Source of the DNA: Pandoraea sp.
GTDB taxonomy: Bacteria > Pseudomonadota > Gammaproteobacteria > Burkholderiales > Burkholderiaceae
Length of the DNA stretch: 64,000 nt
Assembly: GCF_004297875.1 (NCBI RefSeq)
Contig: NZ_SCSK01000029.1
Location: 1 to 64,000 of the forward strand
Reading direction: 5' to 3'
A model generated the notes under the pieces. The model did no database searches, was not told the DNA's origin, and saw only the letters and a program-made list of their open reading frames with translations. Both the position numbers and the translations under genes were made by a program. Each line of letters opens with the position of its first letter. Within the stretch, counting starts at the first letter, position 1. Below, piece by piece: positions 48,442 through 57,177 of this stretch.

Positions 48442-49601
48442 ATCCTGGCGAGCCGGGCCAGCGCTTGCTCGAGTGTGGCGTCCTGCTTGGCGAAACAGAA
48501 GCGGACCACGCCGGATTCGTGCGGCGCATGGTGGAACGCCGACACCGGAATGGCGGCGACACCGATTTCGGTAGTCAGCCACGCGGCGAATTCGGCCTCG
48601 GTCTGACTGCTGATCGCGCTGTAGTCGACGCACTGGAAATAAGTGCCTTCGCACGGCAGCAGCTTGAAGCGCGTGTTGGCCAGACCCGCACGAAACAGGT
48701 CCCGCTTTCTCTGGTAAAAGGCCGGCAGGTCGATGTAGGGGGCGGGGTCTTCCATGTAACGCGCCAGACCGTGCTGCATCGGCGTGTTCACCGTAAATAC
48801 ATTGAACTGATGGACTTTGCGGAATTCGGCGCTCAATGGCACCGGCGCCGCAACGTAGCCAACTTTCCAGCCGGTCACGTGATAGGTCTTGCCGAAGCTC
48901 GACACGACAAAGCTGCGCCGGGCCAGCTCGGGATGACGCAGCACGCTCTCGTGACGTTGCCCGTCGTAGACCATGTGTTCGTAGACCTCATCGGACAACA
49001 GGAGGATGTCGGTGTCGCGCACCAGATCGGCGAGCTGTTGCATGTCGCCGGCATGCCAGACGGTGCCGCTCGGGTTATGCGGCGTATTGAGCAAAATGAG
49101 TCGGGTGCGCGGCGTGATGGCTGCCGCAAGGCGATCGAACGGAATGCGGTAGCCGGGCGCATCGAGCGTGATGAAAACCGGCTTGCCGCCAGCGAGCTCG
49201 ATCGACGGGACGTAGCTGTCATAGGTGGGTTCGAAAACGATCACCTCGTCGCCGGGATGCACGGAACAAAGAATTGCCGTGAACAGCGCCTGCGTGGCGC
49301 CGGCGGTAATGGTGATTTCCTGCCCCCAATCAAGTTGAGCGCCATACAGAGCCTGAATCTTGGCGGCGATGGCTTGACGCAGGGCGGGGACCCCAGCCAT
49401 CGGTGGATACTGGTTGTGGCCTTCTCGCATGGCGTCCGCGACTGCGTCCGGAAGGCGGCTATCGCAGTCGAAATCGGGGAATCCCTGCCCCAGATTGACC
49501 GCGCCCCGTTCCGTTGCCAACGCCGACATCACGGTGAAGATCGTGGTGCCGACGTTGGGCAGGCGCGAAGCAATTTGAGGCAGGTCAAGGGCGGCGTTCA
49601 T
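48438..49601 (-). CDS. Class I/II aminotransferase (methionine/kynurenine type, YbdL-like)
   Basis: A 387-residue fold-type I PLP enzyme. Substrate and PLP segments: NLGQGFPDFDCDSRLPDA, ITITAGATQALF, NTPHNPSG, LLLSDEVYEH and the Schiff-base lysine (K238) in SSFGKTYHVTGWKVGY. The GQGFPDFD opening is typical of methionine aminotransferase YbdL and kynurenine aminotransferases. The ATG giving MNAALDLP was chosen; a GTG two codons earlier is also possible. Its last codon overlaps the convergent GST gene by four bases. Confidence 0.88.
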   Translation of the reverse strand: MNAALDLPQIASRLPNVGTTIFTVMSALATERGAVNLGQGFPDFDCDSRLPDAVADAMREGHNQYPPMAGVPALRQAIAAKIQALYGAQLDWGQEITITAGATQALFTAILCSVHPGDEVIVFEPTYDSYVPSIELAGGKPVFITLDAPGYRIPFDRLAAAITPRTRLILLNTPHNPSGTVWHAGDMQQLADLVRDTDILLLSDEVYEHMVYDGQRHESVLRHPELARRSFVVSSFGKTYHVTGWKVGYVAAPVPLSAEFRKVHQFNVFTVNTPMQHGLARYMEDPAPYIDLPAFYQRKRDLFRAGLANTRFKLLPCEGTYFQCVDYSAISSQTEAEFAAWLTTEIGVAAIPVSAFHHAPHESGVVRFCFAKQDATLEQALARLARI

Positions 49602-49677
49602 GGTCACGGGCGGCAGGACGTAAGCGGTCGATGGGCAATGAGCGCCGTCGAGTCGGCGGCGCGAACTTCGGGCTATT

Positions 49678-50214
49678 TTACTCTGGCCCGTGCGGTGACG
49701 TGGGCGGCGCCGAGAGCCGTGAGAAAGTTGCCGCGGTCACGATCTGGAAACCGAAGTCGCGGGCAATGCGCGGCTTGAGCCTGAGCAGTGCCTTGTCTTT
49801 GCTGATCAACCAGTGGGCTGTGCCGTCGCGGGCGAGTTCGAGGAATTTCTGATCGTCCGGGTCGCGGCACTGCGGCAAAACGCGGGGTGCGGCGCCGTCC
49901 GCCGGCGCGTCGAGCAGTCGCGTGTGACGATCCACCCAGGCGAGCGCCTGTGCAATGTCGACAGCGCGAGCGGCGAATTGCGGATAGGCGAGCACATGCG
50001 CGAGTTCGTCGCGGCAAGGTGTGCTGATGATGGCATCAAGCGCGCCACCCAGCAAGGCGTCGCGAATCGCGCGGCTATCCTGGTCGTCGAATACGAGAAT
50101 ATCGATCCAGACGTTCGAATCGATCACGCAGCGTGCACGGGCGGGCAGTGTGCGGGCGTATTCCTGCAGACGCAATAATTCCGCCGGCATGGGCGGAGCA
50201 AAGATCATGGGCAT
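49678..50214 (-). CDS. PIN-domain protein (putative toxin, COG1569-like), no antitoxin seen
   Basis: A 178-residue protein with a PIN nuclease fold. The acidic metal ligands are visible: D32 in CVIDSNVWID, E70 in PCRDELAHVL, D118/D121 in CRDPDDQKFLELA and D140 in LISKDKALL. Known: many PIN proteins are toxin RNases of VapBC-like modules. No small antitoxin gene lies upstream or downstream: upstream is the divergent yaaA gene, downstream the aminotransferase after 76 bases. Its length and isolation suggest a housekeeping RNase or an orphan toxin. Confidence 0.85.
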   Translation of the reverse strand: MPMIFAPPMPAELLRLQEYARTLPARARCVIDSNVWIDILVFDDQDSRAIRDALLGGALDAIISTPCRDELAHVLAYPQFAARAVDIAQALAWVDRHTRLLDAPADGAAPRVLPQCRDPDDQKFLELARDGTAHWLISKDKALLRLKPRIARDFGFQIVTAATFSRLSAPPTSPHGPE

Positions 50215-50324
50215 TGGCTAAAATGCGGGTCGGAAATGAACGGCGTTGCCGCGGTGGCTCCACATAAACCGTGCTGCCGTGGCATTGCGCAGTCAAGCAA
50301 CAGAAACGAGAAAAATTCGCTCCC

Positions 50325-51104
50325 ATGATAATCGTTCTATCGCCGGCCAAGTCGCTGGATTTCGACACGCCGCCTCACACCGCCCGCCACACACTGCCGC
50401 AATTCATCCCCCAGGCACACGAATTGATCGAAACGCTGCGCACGCTTGGGCCGGCTCAAGTGGCGAAACTGATGAATATTTCGGATCCGCTGGCAGCCCT
50501 CAACGTCCAGCGTTATGCCGACTGGTCGCCGCAATTCAGTCCGCAAAACGCCAAGCAGGCGATCCTGGCATTCAATGGCGATGTGTATGAGGGGCTCGAC
50601 GCGAAGTCGATGACGGACAAGCAGATCGAATTCGCGCAGCGACATGTGCGAATTCTGTCCGGACTATATGGTCTGCTGCGCCCGCTCGATTTGCTGCAGC
50701 CGTATCGCCTGGAAATGGGTACGCGTCTGCACAATGCCAAAGGCCGTGACCTGTATGCGTATTGGGACGAACAGATTACCCAGGCGCTCAACGCACAGTT
50801 GGCCGAAGAGCCGGTCAAAAGTCGTGTGCTGGTGAATTTGGCGTCGGAAGAGTACTTCAAATCCGTCAGGCGCCGCCTGGTGCAGGCGCCGATCATTACG
50901 CCGGTGTTCGAGGATTGGAAGAACGGCAAATACAAGATCATCAGCTTCTACGCCAAGCGCGCGCGCGGCCTGATGGCGCGCTATGCCGTCAAGCATGGCG
51001 TGCGCGACGTGCAGCGCCTGAGGCAGTTCGACAGCGAGGGGTACGCTTTTGCAGAAGACGCATCAACCGACGCGATCTGGGTATTTCGGCGTAAGCTGGC
51101 GTAA
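50325..51104 (+). CDS. yaaA: Peroxide stress protein YaaA (DUF328)
   Basis: A 259-residue protein of the YaaA/UPF0246 family: [17 protein letters not shown] at the start, [39 protein letters not shown], and the end segment [16 protein letters not shown]. Known in E. coli: lowers free iron and limits hydroxyl-radical damage under peroxide stress. The start is the ATG giving [10 protein letters not shown]; an upstream ATG would add 18 non-conserved residues. It is followed after 38 bases by the M14 carboxypeptidase gene. Confidence 0.95.
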   Translation: MIIVLSPAKSLDFDTPPHTARHTLPQFIPQAHELIETLRTLGPAQVAKLMNISDPLAALNVQRYADWSPQFSPQNAKQAILAFNGDVYEGLDAKSMTDKQIEFAQRHVRILSGLYGLLRPLDLLQPYRLEMGTRLHNAKGRDLYAYWDEQITQALNAQLAEEPVKSRVLVNLASEEYFKSVRRRLVQAPIITPVFEDWKNGKYKIISFYAKRARGLMARYAVKHGVRDVQRLRQFDSEGYAFAEDASTDAIWVFRRKLA

Positions 51105-51142
51105 AGCGCGGGCCTCGCGCGCAATCGTGGGAATGACCTGAC

Positions 51143-52291
51143 ATGACACTGAAAATCAGCCAGCACTTCGACGCGGGCGCGATCGAAGTCATTACCTGCC
51201 GGCAAGCCGACGATATTCACGTGCGCATTCGCAAGGACTCGCACGCGACGTTTGCCCAATGGTTCTATTTTCGCTTGCAGGGTGCTGTAGGGCAGGTCTG
51301 TCGTATTCACTTCGATAACGCCGCACAATGCACTTTTGCAGAGGGTTGGCGCGATTATCGTGCAGTCGCGTCGTATGACCGGGTCAATTGGTTTCGCGTG
51401 CCGACGACGTTCGATGGGCAGGTGATGGTGATCGAACACTGCCCGGCGCACGATAGCGTGTATTACGCCTATTTCGAGCCGTACAGCGAGGAACGCCATC
51501 TGGCGCTGGTCGGTACTGCGCAAAATTCGCCGCTGGTGCGGGTGACCGATCTCGGCAATTCGGTCGATGGCCGGGATATCAGCCTATTGACGATTGGCAC
51601 AGCCGGTCCGGCGAAGCAGAAAATCTGGGTGATTGCGCGACAGCATCCGGGCGAGACGATGGCCGAGTGGTTCGTCGAGGGCATGCTGCGCCGCCTGATC
51701 GGCGCCGGCGATTGGGCCGGCGATTCGGTCGCTCGCGCATTGCTCGAGCATGCCGTATTCCACGTGGTGCCGAATATGAACCCCGACGGCGCGGCGCGGG
51801 GCAATCTGCGGACCAATGCCGCTGGCGCCAATCTCAATCGCGAGTGGCTGGCTCCCGACCCGGTGCGCAGCCCCGAAGTGTGGCATGTGCGTGAGGCGAT
51901 CCATGCAGCCGGCTGCGATATGTTCTTCGATATCCACGGCGACGAGGCGTTGCCCTATGTCTTCGTCGCCGGCAACGAAATGTTGCCTGGATTTACGCCG
52001 ACGCAGGAAGCGGCGCAGCGATCGTTCATCGAGCACTTCAAGCAGGCCAGCCCGGATTTTCAGGATCAGTACGGTTATGCGGCAGGCAAATACCAGGAAG
52101 AGGCGCTCAAGCTGGCCTCCAAATATATGTCGCACCGATTCGGTTGCCTCTCGCTGACGCTGGAAATGCCGTTCAAGGACAACGCCAATCTGCCTGATGC
52201 GCGGGTCGGCTGGAGCGGCGCGCGCAGCGCCGCGCTCGGCGCTGCGATGCTCGAGGCGATTTGCCGTCAGGTCATGGCCGTGCGGGATTGA
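51143..52291 (+). CDS. M14 family zinc carboxypeptidase (cytosolic, Nna1/AGTPBP1-like)
   Basis: A 382-residue metallopeptidase without a signal peptide. Residues about 1-120 form the N-terminal beta domain of M14B enzymes (FAQWFYFRLQGAVGQ). Zinc ligands are H168 and E171 in ARQHPGETMAEWF and H265 in FFDIHGDEALPY; the catalytic glutamate is E341 in LSLTLEMPFKDN. Substrate arginine in ANLNREW. Known: related enzymes remove glutamate residues or short peptides; the bacterial substrate is unknown. It is probably co-transcribed with yaaA. Confidence 0.92.
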   Translation: MTLKISQHFDAGAIEVITCRQADDIHVRIRKDSHATFAQWFYFRLQGAVGQVCRIHFDNAAQCTFAEGWRDYRAVASYDRVNWFRVPTTFDGQVMVIEHCPAHDSVYYAYFEPYSEERHLALVGTAQNSPLVRVTDLGNSVDGRDISLLTIGTAGPAKQKIWVIARQHPGETMAEWFVEGMLRRLIGAGDWAGDSVARALLEHAVFHVVPNMNPDGAARGNLRTNAAGANLNREWLAPDPVRSPEVWHVREAIHAAGCDMFFDIHGDEALPYVFVAGNEMLPGFTPTQEAAQRSFIEHFKQASPDFQDQYGYAAGKYQEEALKLASKYMSHRFGCLSLTLEMPFKDNANLPDARVGWSGARSAALGAAMLEAICRQVMAVRD

Positions 52292-52308
52292 GCCCGTGCC
52301 TGCGGCGC

Positions 52309-52959
52309 TCAGTTGGTGCCGGACTTGTGAGCGGGCGGCGCATGGTGCTTGCTCGAAGTGGTGCGCCGGGTCGTGTGCGTGGTGCTCGCTTTTCGGTGAG
52401 TCGTTTTGGCGTGAGTGACTTTCTTCGTGGCCCGATGGTGGACCACGCGGTGATGCGCGTACCGGCGGTGATAGACCGGCTTGTGGCGGTAATGATGTAC
52501 CGGCTCGACCTGCGGCAGCGGCGCCTTGTATGTGAACGCCATTAGCTGGCCTTCGTTGTAACCGCAGCGAATGTGAATCGGATCTTCCTTGCCGGAGGGG
52601 CGGTGGCCCAGCGCGTCAATGGTGACCACCGTCGATACGTTGATGCGCTGTTTGCGATCGTCGAACGGTTTTTGCCACGGCTCGATGTGCGCATGATCGG
52701 TGTCGAGCGCGGCGGGCGGATAGACCACGCTGTCGTAGCCCGGTGCGGTGGACACCACGAAGCTGGCGTGGGCGGCGCAATCGGCGATCAATGGGTTGGC
52801 GTGGCGTTCGGTTTCGAACTGCTTCACGAGCTGGTCGTGTTGGTCGATGAGTTGATCGGCATGCGCGCTCATGGGCGCAATAGCAAGCGGCAGGACGAGC
52901 CCGGCATAGGCCCATCGAATCAAGCTCTTCAGGGATCTTGACAGAATTCGGGATGACAT
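52309..52959 (-). CDS. Exported protein with a histidine/threonine-rich basic tail
   Basis: A 216-residue protein of unknown function. Residues 1-35 form a signal peptide (LIRWAYAGLVLPLAIAPM, cleavage near SAHA-DQ). Residues 36-150 form a small domain with two cysteines, C61 and C132, able to form a disulfide. Residues 155-212 are low-complexity and strongly basic, with about 15 histidines and many Arg, Lys and Thr (HHYRHKPVYHRRYAHHR). Such a tail may bind metal or the cell envelope (inference). It is convergent with the M14 gene and divergent from the TrmB-like gene. Confidence 0.8.
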   Translation of the reverse strand: MSSRILSRSLKSLIRWAYAGLVLPLAIAPMSAHADQLIDQHDQLVKQFETERHANPLIADCAAHASFVVSTAPGYDSVVYPPAALDTDHAHIEPWQKPFDDRKQRINVSTVVTIDALGHRPSGKEDPIHIRCGYNEGQLMAFTYKAPLPQVEPVHHYRHKPVYHRRYAHHRVVHHRATKKVTHAKTTHRKASTTHTTRRTTSSKHHAPPAHKSGTN

Positions 52960-53136
52960 CGGTATTCTTCGGCGAGGGAAATTGCGAAGGCTGGCAAGCC
53001 CCGTTGCAGTCCGTGCATCTTACCCGAACTGAGCTGCCCGGGGCATTGCGGGCCATGGATGGATCGTTTTTCCGGCTAGCCGGTGCGTGTCGGTTCTAAA
53101 ATACAGCCCATTTTTATCTCAAAGGTAAGGTCGTCG

Positions 53137-53808
53137 ATGTTTGCAAATTCGCGCCCGGTCAGCAGTGAACAAGTGGGGGCGCACGAGCGGCTTGTCACGC
53201 TGTTGGAGCGTCATCGACGCGCGGTGTTCCGCAAACCGCTGGCGTCATACAGCGTAATGGCATTCGAGCAGGCGATGCAGGCCTGGCGTGGTGCCGGCGA
53301 ACCCGCACTGATTCTCGACGCCGGGTGCGGCGTCGGTGAGAGTACCCTGCATCTGGCAACACGCTATCCGGACCATTTCGTCGTCGGCGTCGATCAATCG
53401 GCGCATCGACTACAGCGCGGTAAAGATTGGTGGCGCGATCCCTGGCCCGAAAATTTTATATGGATACGAGCCGATCTGGTTGATTTTTGGCGGCAATTGG
53501 CACTGGCGCAGGTGCCGCTGGCGCGCCACTATATCCTGTACCCGAACCCGTGGCCGAAGCTCGGGCAACTCGCGCGACGCTGGCATGGTCATGCGGTGTT
53601 CCCGACCGTTGCCGCTTTGGGGGGCGTGCTGGAGTGTCGCAGCAACTGGTCGGTGTATATCGAGGAGTTCGCGTTCGCGCTGCAGTTGCTCAATGGGCGC
53701 ACGCCGGTGATCGAGCTCTGGCGGCCGTCGTCACCGATCACGCCATTCGAGCGCAAGTACCTGGCCTCCGGGCACGCATTGCATCGCTGCGTCGACAGCG
53801 GCGTCTGA
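53137..53808 (+). CDS. TrmB-like SAM-dependent methyltransferase (divergent paralogue)
   Basis: A 223-residue class I methyltransferase. The SAM motif LILDAGCGVGESTLHLA is at about 58-74, GVDQSAHRL at 84-92, and the TrmB-type motif YPNPWPK at 135-141. True TrmB, which makes m7G46 in tRNA, has DPWPKKRHHKRR-like basic residues after this motif; here the sequence is LGQLARRWHGHAVF. So it is TrmB-like but probably with changed substrate or RNA binding. AAGG precedes the ATG. It is convergent with the DUF2863-like gene. Confidence 0.85.
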   Translation: MFANSRPVSSEQVGAHERLVTLLERHRRAVFRKPLASYSVMAFEQAMQAWRGAGEPALILDAGCGVGESTLHLATRYPDHFVVGVDQSAHRLQRGKDWWRDPWPENFIWIRADLVDFWRQLALAQVPLARHYILYPNPWPKLGQLARRWHGHAVFPTVAALGGVLECRSNWSVYIEEFAFALQLLNGRTPVIELWRPSSPITPFERKYLASGHALHRCVDSGV

Positions 53809-53826
53809 CGCGCAGCGGCACGGCGC

Positions 53827-55023
53827 TCAGTGGAATTGCGGTGGGGTCGGCTCGGCGTCGTCGGGCATCTCGGCATGCACGATCTCGCCAAGCGGGTCCG
53901 GATAGAGCGGTACACCGCAATCGTCGCAATATTCGGGATCGAAGCAGCCCGGATGCTTGCGGATGTCGGTAATGCCGCATTCCTTGAGCAAATTCAACAC
54001 CTCGTCGAGCAGGCCGTTTTCGGCCTCGCCGCTCTCGCGGCCATAGAGCGGCCACACCACGCCGTAGATCACATCGTTGCTGCCGCGCGTGGTAAAGCCG
54101 ATGCGGTACTCGTCGATCCGCTCCTCGCCGAAACCTGCGACGACCGCGCGCAGCTCGGCAGGCGTGAGCGAGAGCACGTCCTCCAGATAGCGCAGCGCGG
54201 TACGAATCGTATGCGGGCGGATGCGTTCGTCAGCTTCGCGGCAACTCGCATAGTAAGCGTCCGGCAGCAGGCATTCGAATTCGCAGGCGGGCAGCAGCGC
54301 CGCCAGATTGGGGCCGCCTTGCTGTGCCCACATTTCCTGGCACTGACCGCGCTCGGCACGATGACCGCCGTCTTCCTGCCAGCGGAACGTCGCCGTGCCC
54401 GCCGGCACGGCGACGGCGGCCAGCAGGAAGCGGGGGTCGGCGAGGATGGGAGCGGTCTCCGGCAGCTCGCCCAGATTAAGGCGCGGCGGGTCCCCTTGCA
54501 GCGCCGCTTGCGAGAGCAATTGCGTCAGACGCCAGGTCTCGCAGTGAGTGCGGGGCAACTGGTCGATGCTGTAGATGTATGGAGCGAGCGCCACACGCGT
54601 CTCGCCTGCCAGTACATGGGCCTGCAGATGCGCCTTCAAGGTGTCAAGCACATCCTCCTTGATCGGGCCGGAAGGTATCACATAGCGCGTCCAGGCCAGC
54701 ACTGGTATGGCGATCAGCAGGGCATCCCACCGCGAGGCGGCGTCGGGCGCGCCGGAGTCCGTTGTCAAGTGAGCGGACTCGCTCTGAGATTCGAGCAAAT
54801 CGGCAAGCGCGCCGTAGGCATCGCTGTGATTCTGCTGCAGATGATCGAGCGCAGCGTCGAGCGCGTTTTGATTGCCGGTGCGCAGCAGGCGGGTGAGCAA
54901 CTCGTCGAGTTGTCCCTCCCAAAAGCGGTCCTCCATGCGGCTTCCCGAGGCGGCGAGCGCCAGGGAAAAGCCCACCAGCTTTTCGGCGTCGGGAGTCAGG
55001 CGTTTGGCGTTACGAGAGCGCAT
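53827..55023 (-). CDS. Conserved betaproteobacterial protein, DUF2863-like
   Basis: A 398-residue soluble acidic protein. It begins RLTPDAEKLVGFSLALAASGSRMEDRFWE, which I recall for DUF2863, and has a C-terminal CDDCGVPLYPDPLGEIVHAE with a CxxC. No catalytic motif is recognised. No membrane segment or signal peptide. It lies 77 bases downstream of ogt in the same direction, so it may share the repair-gene transcript. The family name is tentative; that the gene is real is well supported by its length and composition. Confidence 0.78.
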   Translation of the reverse strand: MRSRNAKRLTPDAEKLVGFSLALAASGSRMEDRFWEGQLDELLTRLLRTGNQNALDAALDHLQQNHSDAYGALADLLESQSESAHLTTDSGAPDAASRWDALLIAIPVLAWTRYVIPSGPIKEDVLDTLKAHLQAHVLAGETRVALAPYIYSIDQLPRTHCETWRLTQLLSQAALQGDPPRLNLGELPETAPILADPRFLLAAVAVPAGTATFRWQEDGGHRAERGQCQEMWAQQGGPNLAALLPACEFECLLPDAYYASCREADERIRPHTIRTALRYLEDVLSLTPAELRAVVAGFGEERIDEYRIGFTTRGSNDVIYGVVWPLYGRESGEAENGLLDEVLNLLKECGITDIRKHPGCFDPEYCDDCGVPLYPDPLGEIVHAEMPDDAEPTPPQFH

Positions 55024-55100
55024 AGGTCGAGCGGTCCAAAGATGGAAAACTTTTCATTGTAGTCCATCTGCGTCCCGGTATGCCTTTGCCGTCAAACGAA

Positions 55101-55586
55101 CTATGCCTGATGAATCCCCTCCAGGCACAGCAGTGCGCGCTTGCGCTGCAGCCCGCCCGCGTAACCGGTGAGGCTGCCGCCGGCACCCAGCACGCGATGG
55201 CAAGGCACGATCACGGATAGGGGGTTGCGGCCGGTGGCGCTACCCACGGCCCGGGCGTGGCGAGCACTGCCCAATTGCCGGGCAAGGTCTCCATAGGAGA
55301 CAGTCACACCATACGGAATCGCCGCCAGCAATTGCCATACGCGGCGTTGGAAGGCAGTGCCGCGCGGGTTGACCGGGACAGTGAAACGGCGTCGCTGGCC
55401 TCGAAAAAACTCATCGAGTTCTTCTCGCGCCTGTCGCATGACCGGCAGGTCGGCATCCGTGCGCCAGTGCGGAGCGACCCGCGGGATGTACTTTTGATCC
55501 ATAAAGTAGGCGCCGCACAAATGGCTTTCGTCGGACACGAGCAGCATATCGCCAAGGGGCGTGGGAGTGGACGCGCAATAGATCAT
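55101..55586 (-). CDS. ogt: Methylated-DNA--[protein]-cysteine S-methyltransferase
   Basis: A 161-residue DNA repair protein that takes the methyl group from O6-methylguanine or O4-methylthymine onto its own cysteine. The acceptor is C129 in IVPCHRVLGAGGSLTGYAGG; DNA-binding helix motif GTAFQRRVWQLLAAIPYG. The ATG overlaps the stop of the ada-alkA gene in ATGA, so the two are translationally coupled. Long upstream in-frame sequence is a shadow of that gene. Confidence 0.95.
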   Translation of the reverse strand: MIYCASTPTPLGDMLLVSDESHLCGAYFMDQKYIPRVAPHWRTDADLPVMRQAREELDEFFRGQRRRFTVPVNPRGTAFQRRVWQLLAAIPYGVTVSYGDLARQLGSARHARAVGSATGRNPLSVIVPCHRVLGAGGSLTGYAGGLQRKRALLCLEGIHQA

Positions 55587-57034
55587 ACCGCCGTGGTCTC
55601 TTCCTGGTGTTGTTGCCAGGCATGCAGGGCGGCATAGGCGCGCCAGGGTGCCCATTGTTCGGCGTGGATGCCAAGAGCTTTGGCGTTGGCCAGGCCAAAA
55701 TGCCTTTGCAGGACGAGGTCGCCCGCCGGAAAGGCATCGGGCCAACCCAGTCCGCGCATCGCGATGTACTGTGCGGTCCAGTCGCCGATGCCGCGAATGG
55801 ATCGCAATGCGGCTACTGTCTCGTCGAGCGGCGCCAGCGGTTCGATGCGCAAGGCGCCGGTAGCGACGGCCTGCGTCACCGCCATGACGGTGGCCGTACG
55901 CGCCTGGGTCAGGCCGATGGCCTGGATCTCGTTGTCTGGTGCCGCCAACAGTGCGGCAGCGCTCGGGAACAGGTGCGTCAGGCCGGCTGGCGCCGCCGCG
56001 AGCGGCTCGCCGAAGCGTTCGACCAAACGGGTTAGCAGGCAGCGCGCGCCTGCCACGGAAATCTGCTGGCCGATAATCGCGCGCAGCGCGATCTCGAAAC
56101 CATCGACCGTACCCGGCACGCGCATGCCGGGCAGGCGCTGCGATATCGGGCCCAGATGGCGATCGATCACGTCGGGCCGACAGGCGAGATCGAACAGACG
56201 CCGGATCTTGCCGAGCGCCTGCGGCACGGCACCGGCGAGCGTGGCCGGCAGCGTTACTTTGAGCGCGTGGCGGCGAGGGGAGTTTTCGACTGCAAGCCAG
56301 CCGCAATAGTGCTGTTCCCCGACCGTGAGCGCCAGCGTGCGGCGGTAGATTCGCTGGTCGACGCACTCGATCGGAGCGATGGCGCGGGCCGCCAGAAAGT
56401 CCAGCAGGGCGTCCCAGGCGAACGGCGGACGATAGGCCAATTCGAATGTCATGGTATCGGATTGGACGGTCGCCGTGCTGCGCTGGCGCAGACGGCTGGG
56501 CGCGAAGCCGTAGTGTTGCTTGAATAGGCTGTTGAAGCGGCGAATGCTGCCGAACCCGGCCGCCAGAGCAACTTCCGTCACCGGCAACGCGGTGTCGCTG
56601 AGCAGGCGCTTGGCCAGCAATCGTCGCTGTGTTTGGGCGTATTCGATTGGGGAGACGCCGAACTCGGCGTTGAAGATGCGCCGCAAATGGCGCTCGGTGA
56701 TCCCGATCCGACTGGCGAGTTGCGGTATGCAGGCCTGGTTGAGAAAGCCATCGTCGATCAGCAGTGCCGCGGCCTGCGCGAGGCGACTTGCTGCATCGAA
56801 GATGCCATGACCAGGCGCCAATTCGGGGCGGCATCGCAAACACGGCCGAAAGCCGCTTTTTTCCGCCGCCGCGGCGCTGGGAAAGAAGTGGCAATTTTCG
56901 AATTGAGGGGTGCGCACCGCGCAAACGGGACGGCAATAGATGCCCGTCGAGGAGACGCCAACGAAGAACCAGCCGTCGAAGCGGCGATCATGTGCGGCGA
57001 CGGCTTTGTAACAAGTGGCCCGATCGAGTTTCAT
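55583..57034 (-). CDS. Ada N-domain / AraC HTH / AlkA DNA glycosylase fusion
   Basis: A 483-residue three-part protein. Residues 1-75 are the Ada zinc domain with C34, C38, C65, C68 (GIYCRPVC, RPCLRCRP), where the first cysteine takes methyl from phosphotriesters. Residues about 80-185 are an AraC-type HTH (SRIGITERHLRRIFNAEFGV). Residues about 195-480 are AlkA 3-methyladenine glycosylase with the HhH motif RGIGDWTAQYIAMRG and catalytic aspartate in PAGDLVLQRHFG. Known: methylated Ada activates alkylation-repair genes. A start ten codons upstream is possible. With ogt it rebuilds the adaptive response. Confidence 0.93.
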   Translation of the reverse strand: MKLDRATCYKAVAAHDRRFDGWFFVGVSSTGIYCRPVCAVRTPQFENCHFFPSAAAAEKSGFRPCLRCRPELAPGHGIFDAASRLAQAAALLIDDGFLNQACIPQLASRIGITERHLRRIFNAEFGVSPIEYAQTQRRLLAKRLLSDTALPVTEVALAAGFGSIRRFNSLFKQHYGFAPSRLRQRSTATVQSDTMTFELAYRPPFAWDALLDFLAARAIAPIECVDQRIYRRTLALTVGEQHYCGWLAVENSPRRHALKVTLPATLAGAVPQALGKIRRLFDLACRPDVIDRHLGPISQRLPGMRVPGTVDGFEIALRAIIGQQISVAGARCLLTRLVERFGEPLAAAPAGLTHLFPSAAALLAAPDNEIQAIGLTQARTATVMAVTQAVATGALRIEPLAPLDETVAALRSIRGIGDWTAQYIAMRGLGWPDAFPAGDLVLQRHFGLANAKALGIHAEQWAPWRAYAALHAWQQHQEETTAV

Positions 57035-57115
57035 GGAAACACTGTACGCCGCTCGCCAGCCCATTTCTAGCCGGATTCGGACATGATATTCGGGCCCCCA
57101 GGCCCGAAAAGGAAC

Positions 57116-57144
57116 AAGGGCCAGCCTTGTTACGGCTGGCCCTT
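57116..57144 (-). terminator. Probable terminator hairpin after acnA
   Basis: An 11-bp perfect stem AAGGGCCAGCC / GGCTGGCCCTT with a 7-base loop, 33 bases past the acnA stop. The T run on the minus strand is poor, and a second small GC stem follows at about 57091-57106, so termination may be partial. Confidence 0.5.
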
Positions 57145-57177
57145 TGGGTCATGCGGAGCAGATTTATCGGGGCGGAC

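Noticed and set aside
49678-50324. A complete PIN toxin-antitoxin module.
   Set aside because: No antitoxin-sized gene with a DNA-binding motif was found on either side; yaaA is divergent and unrelated.
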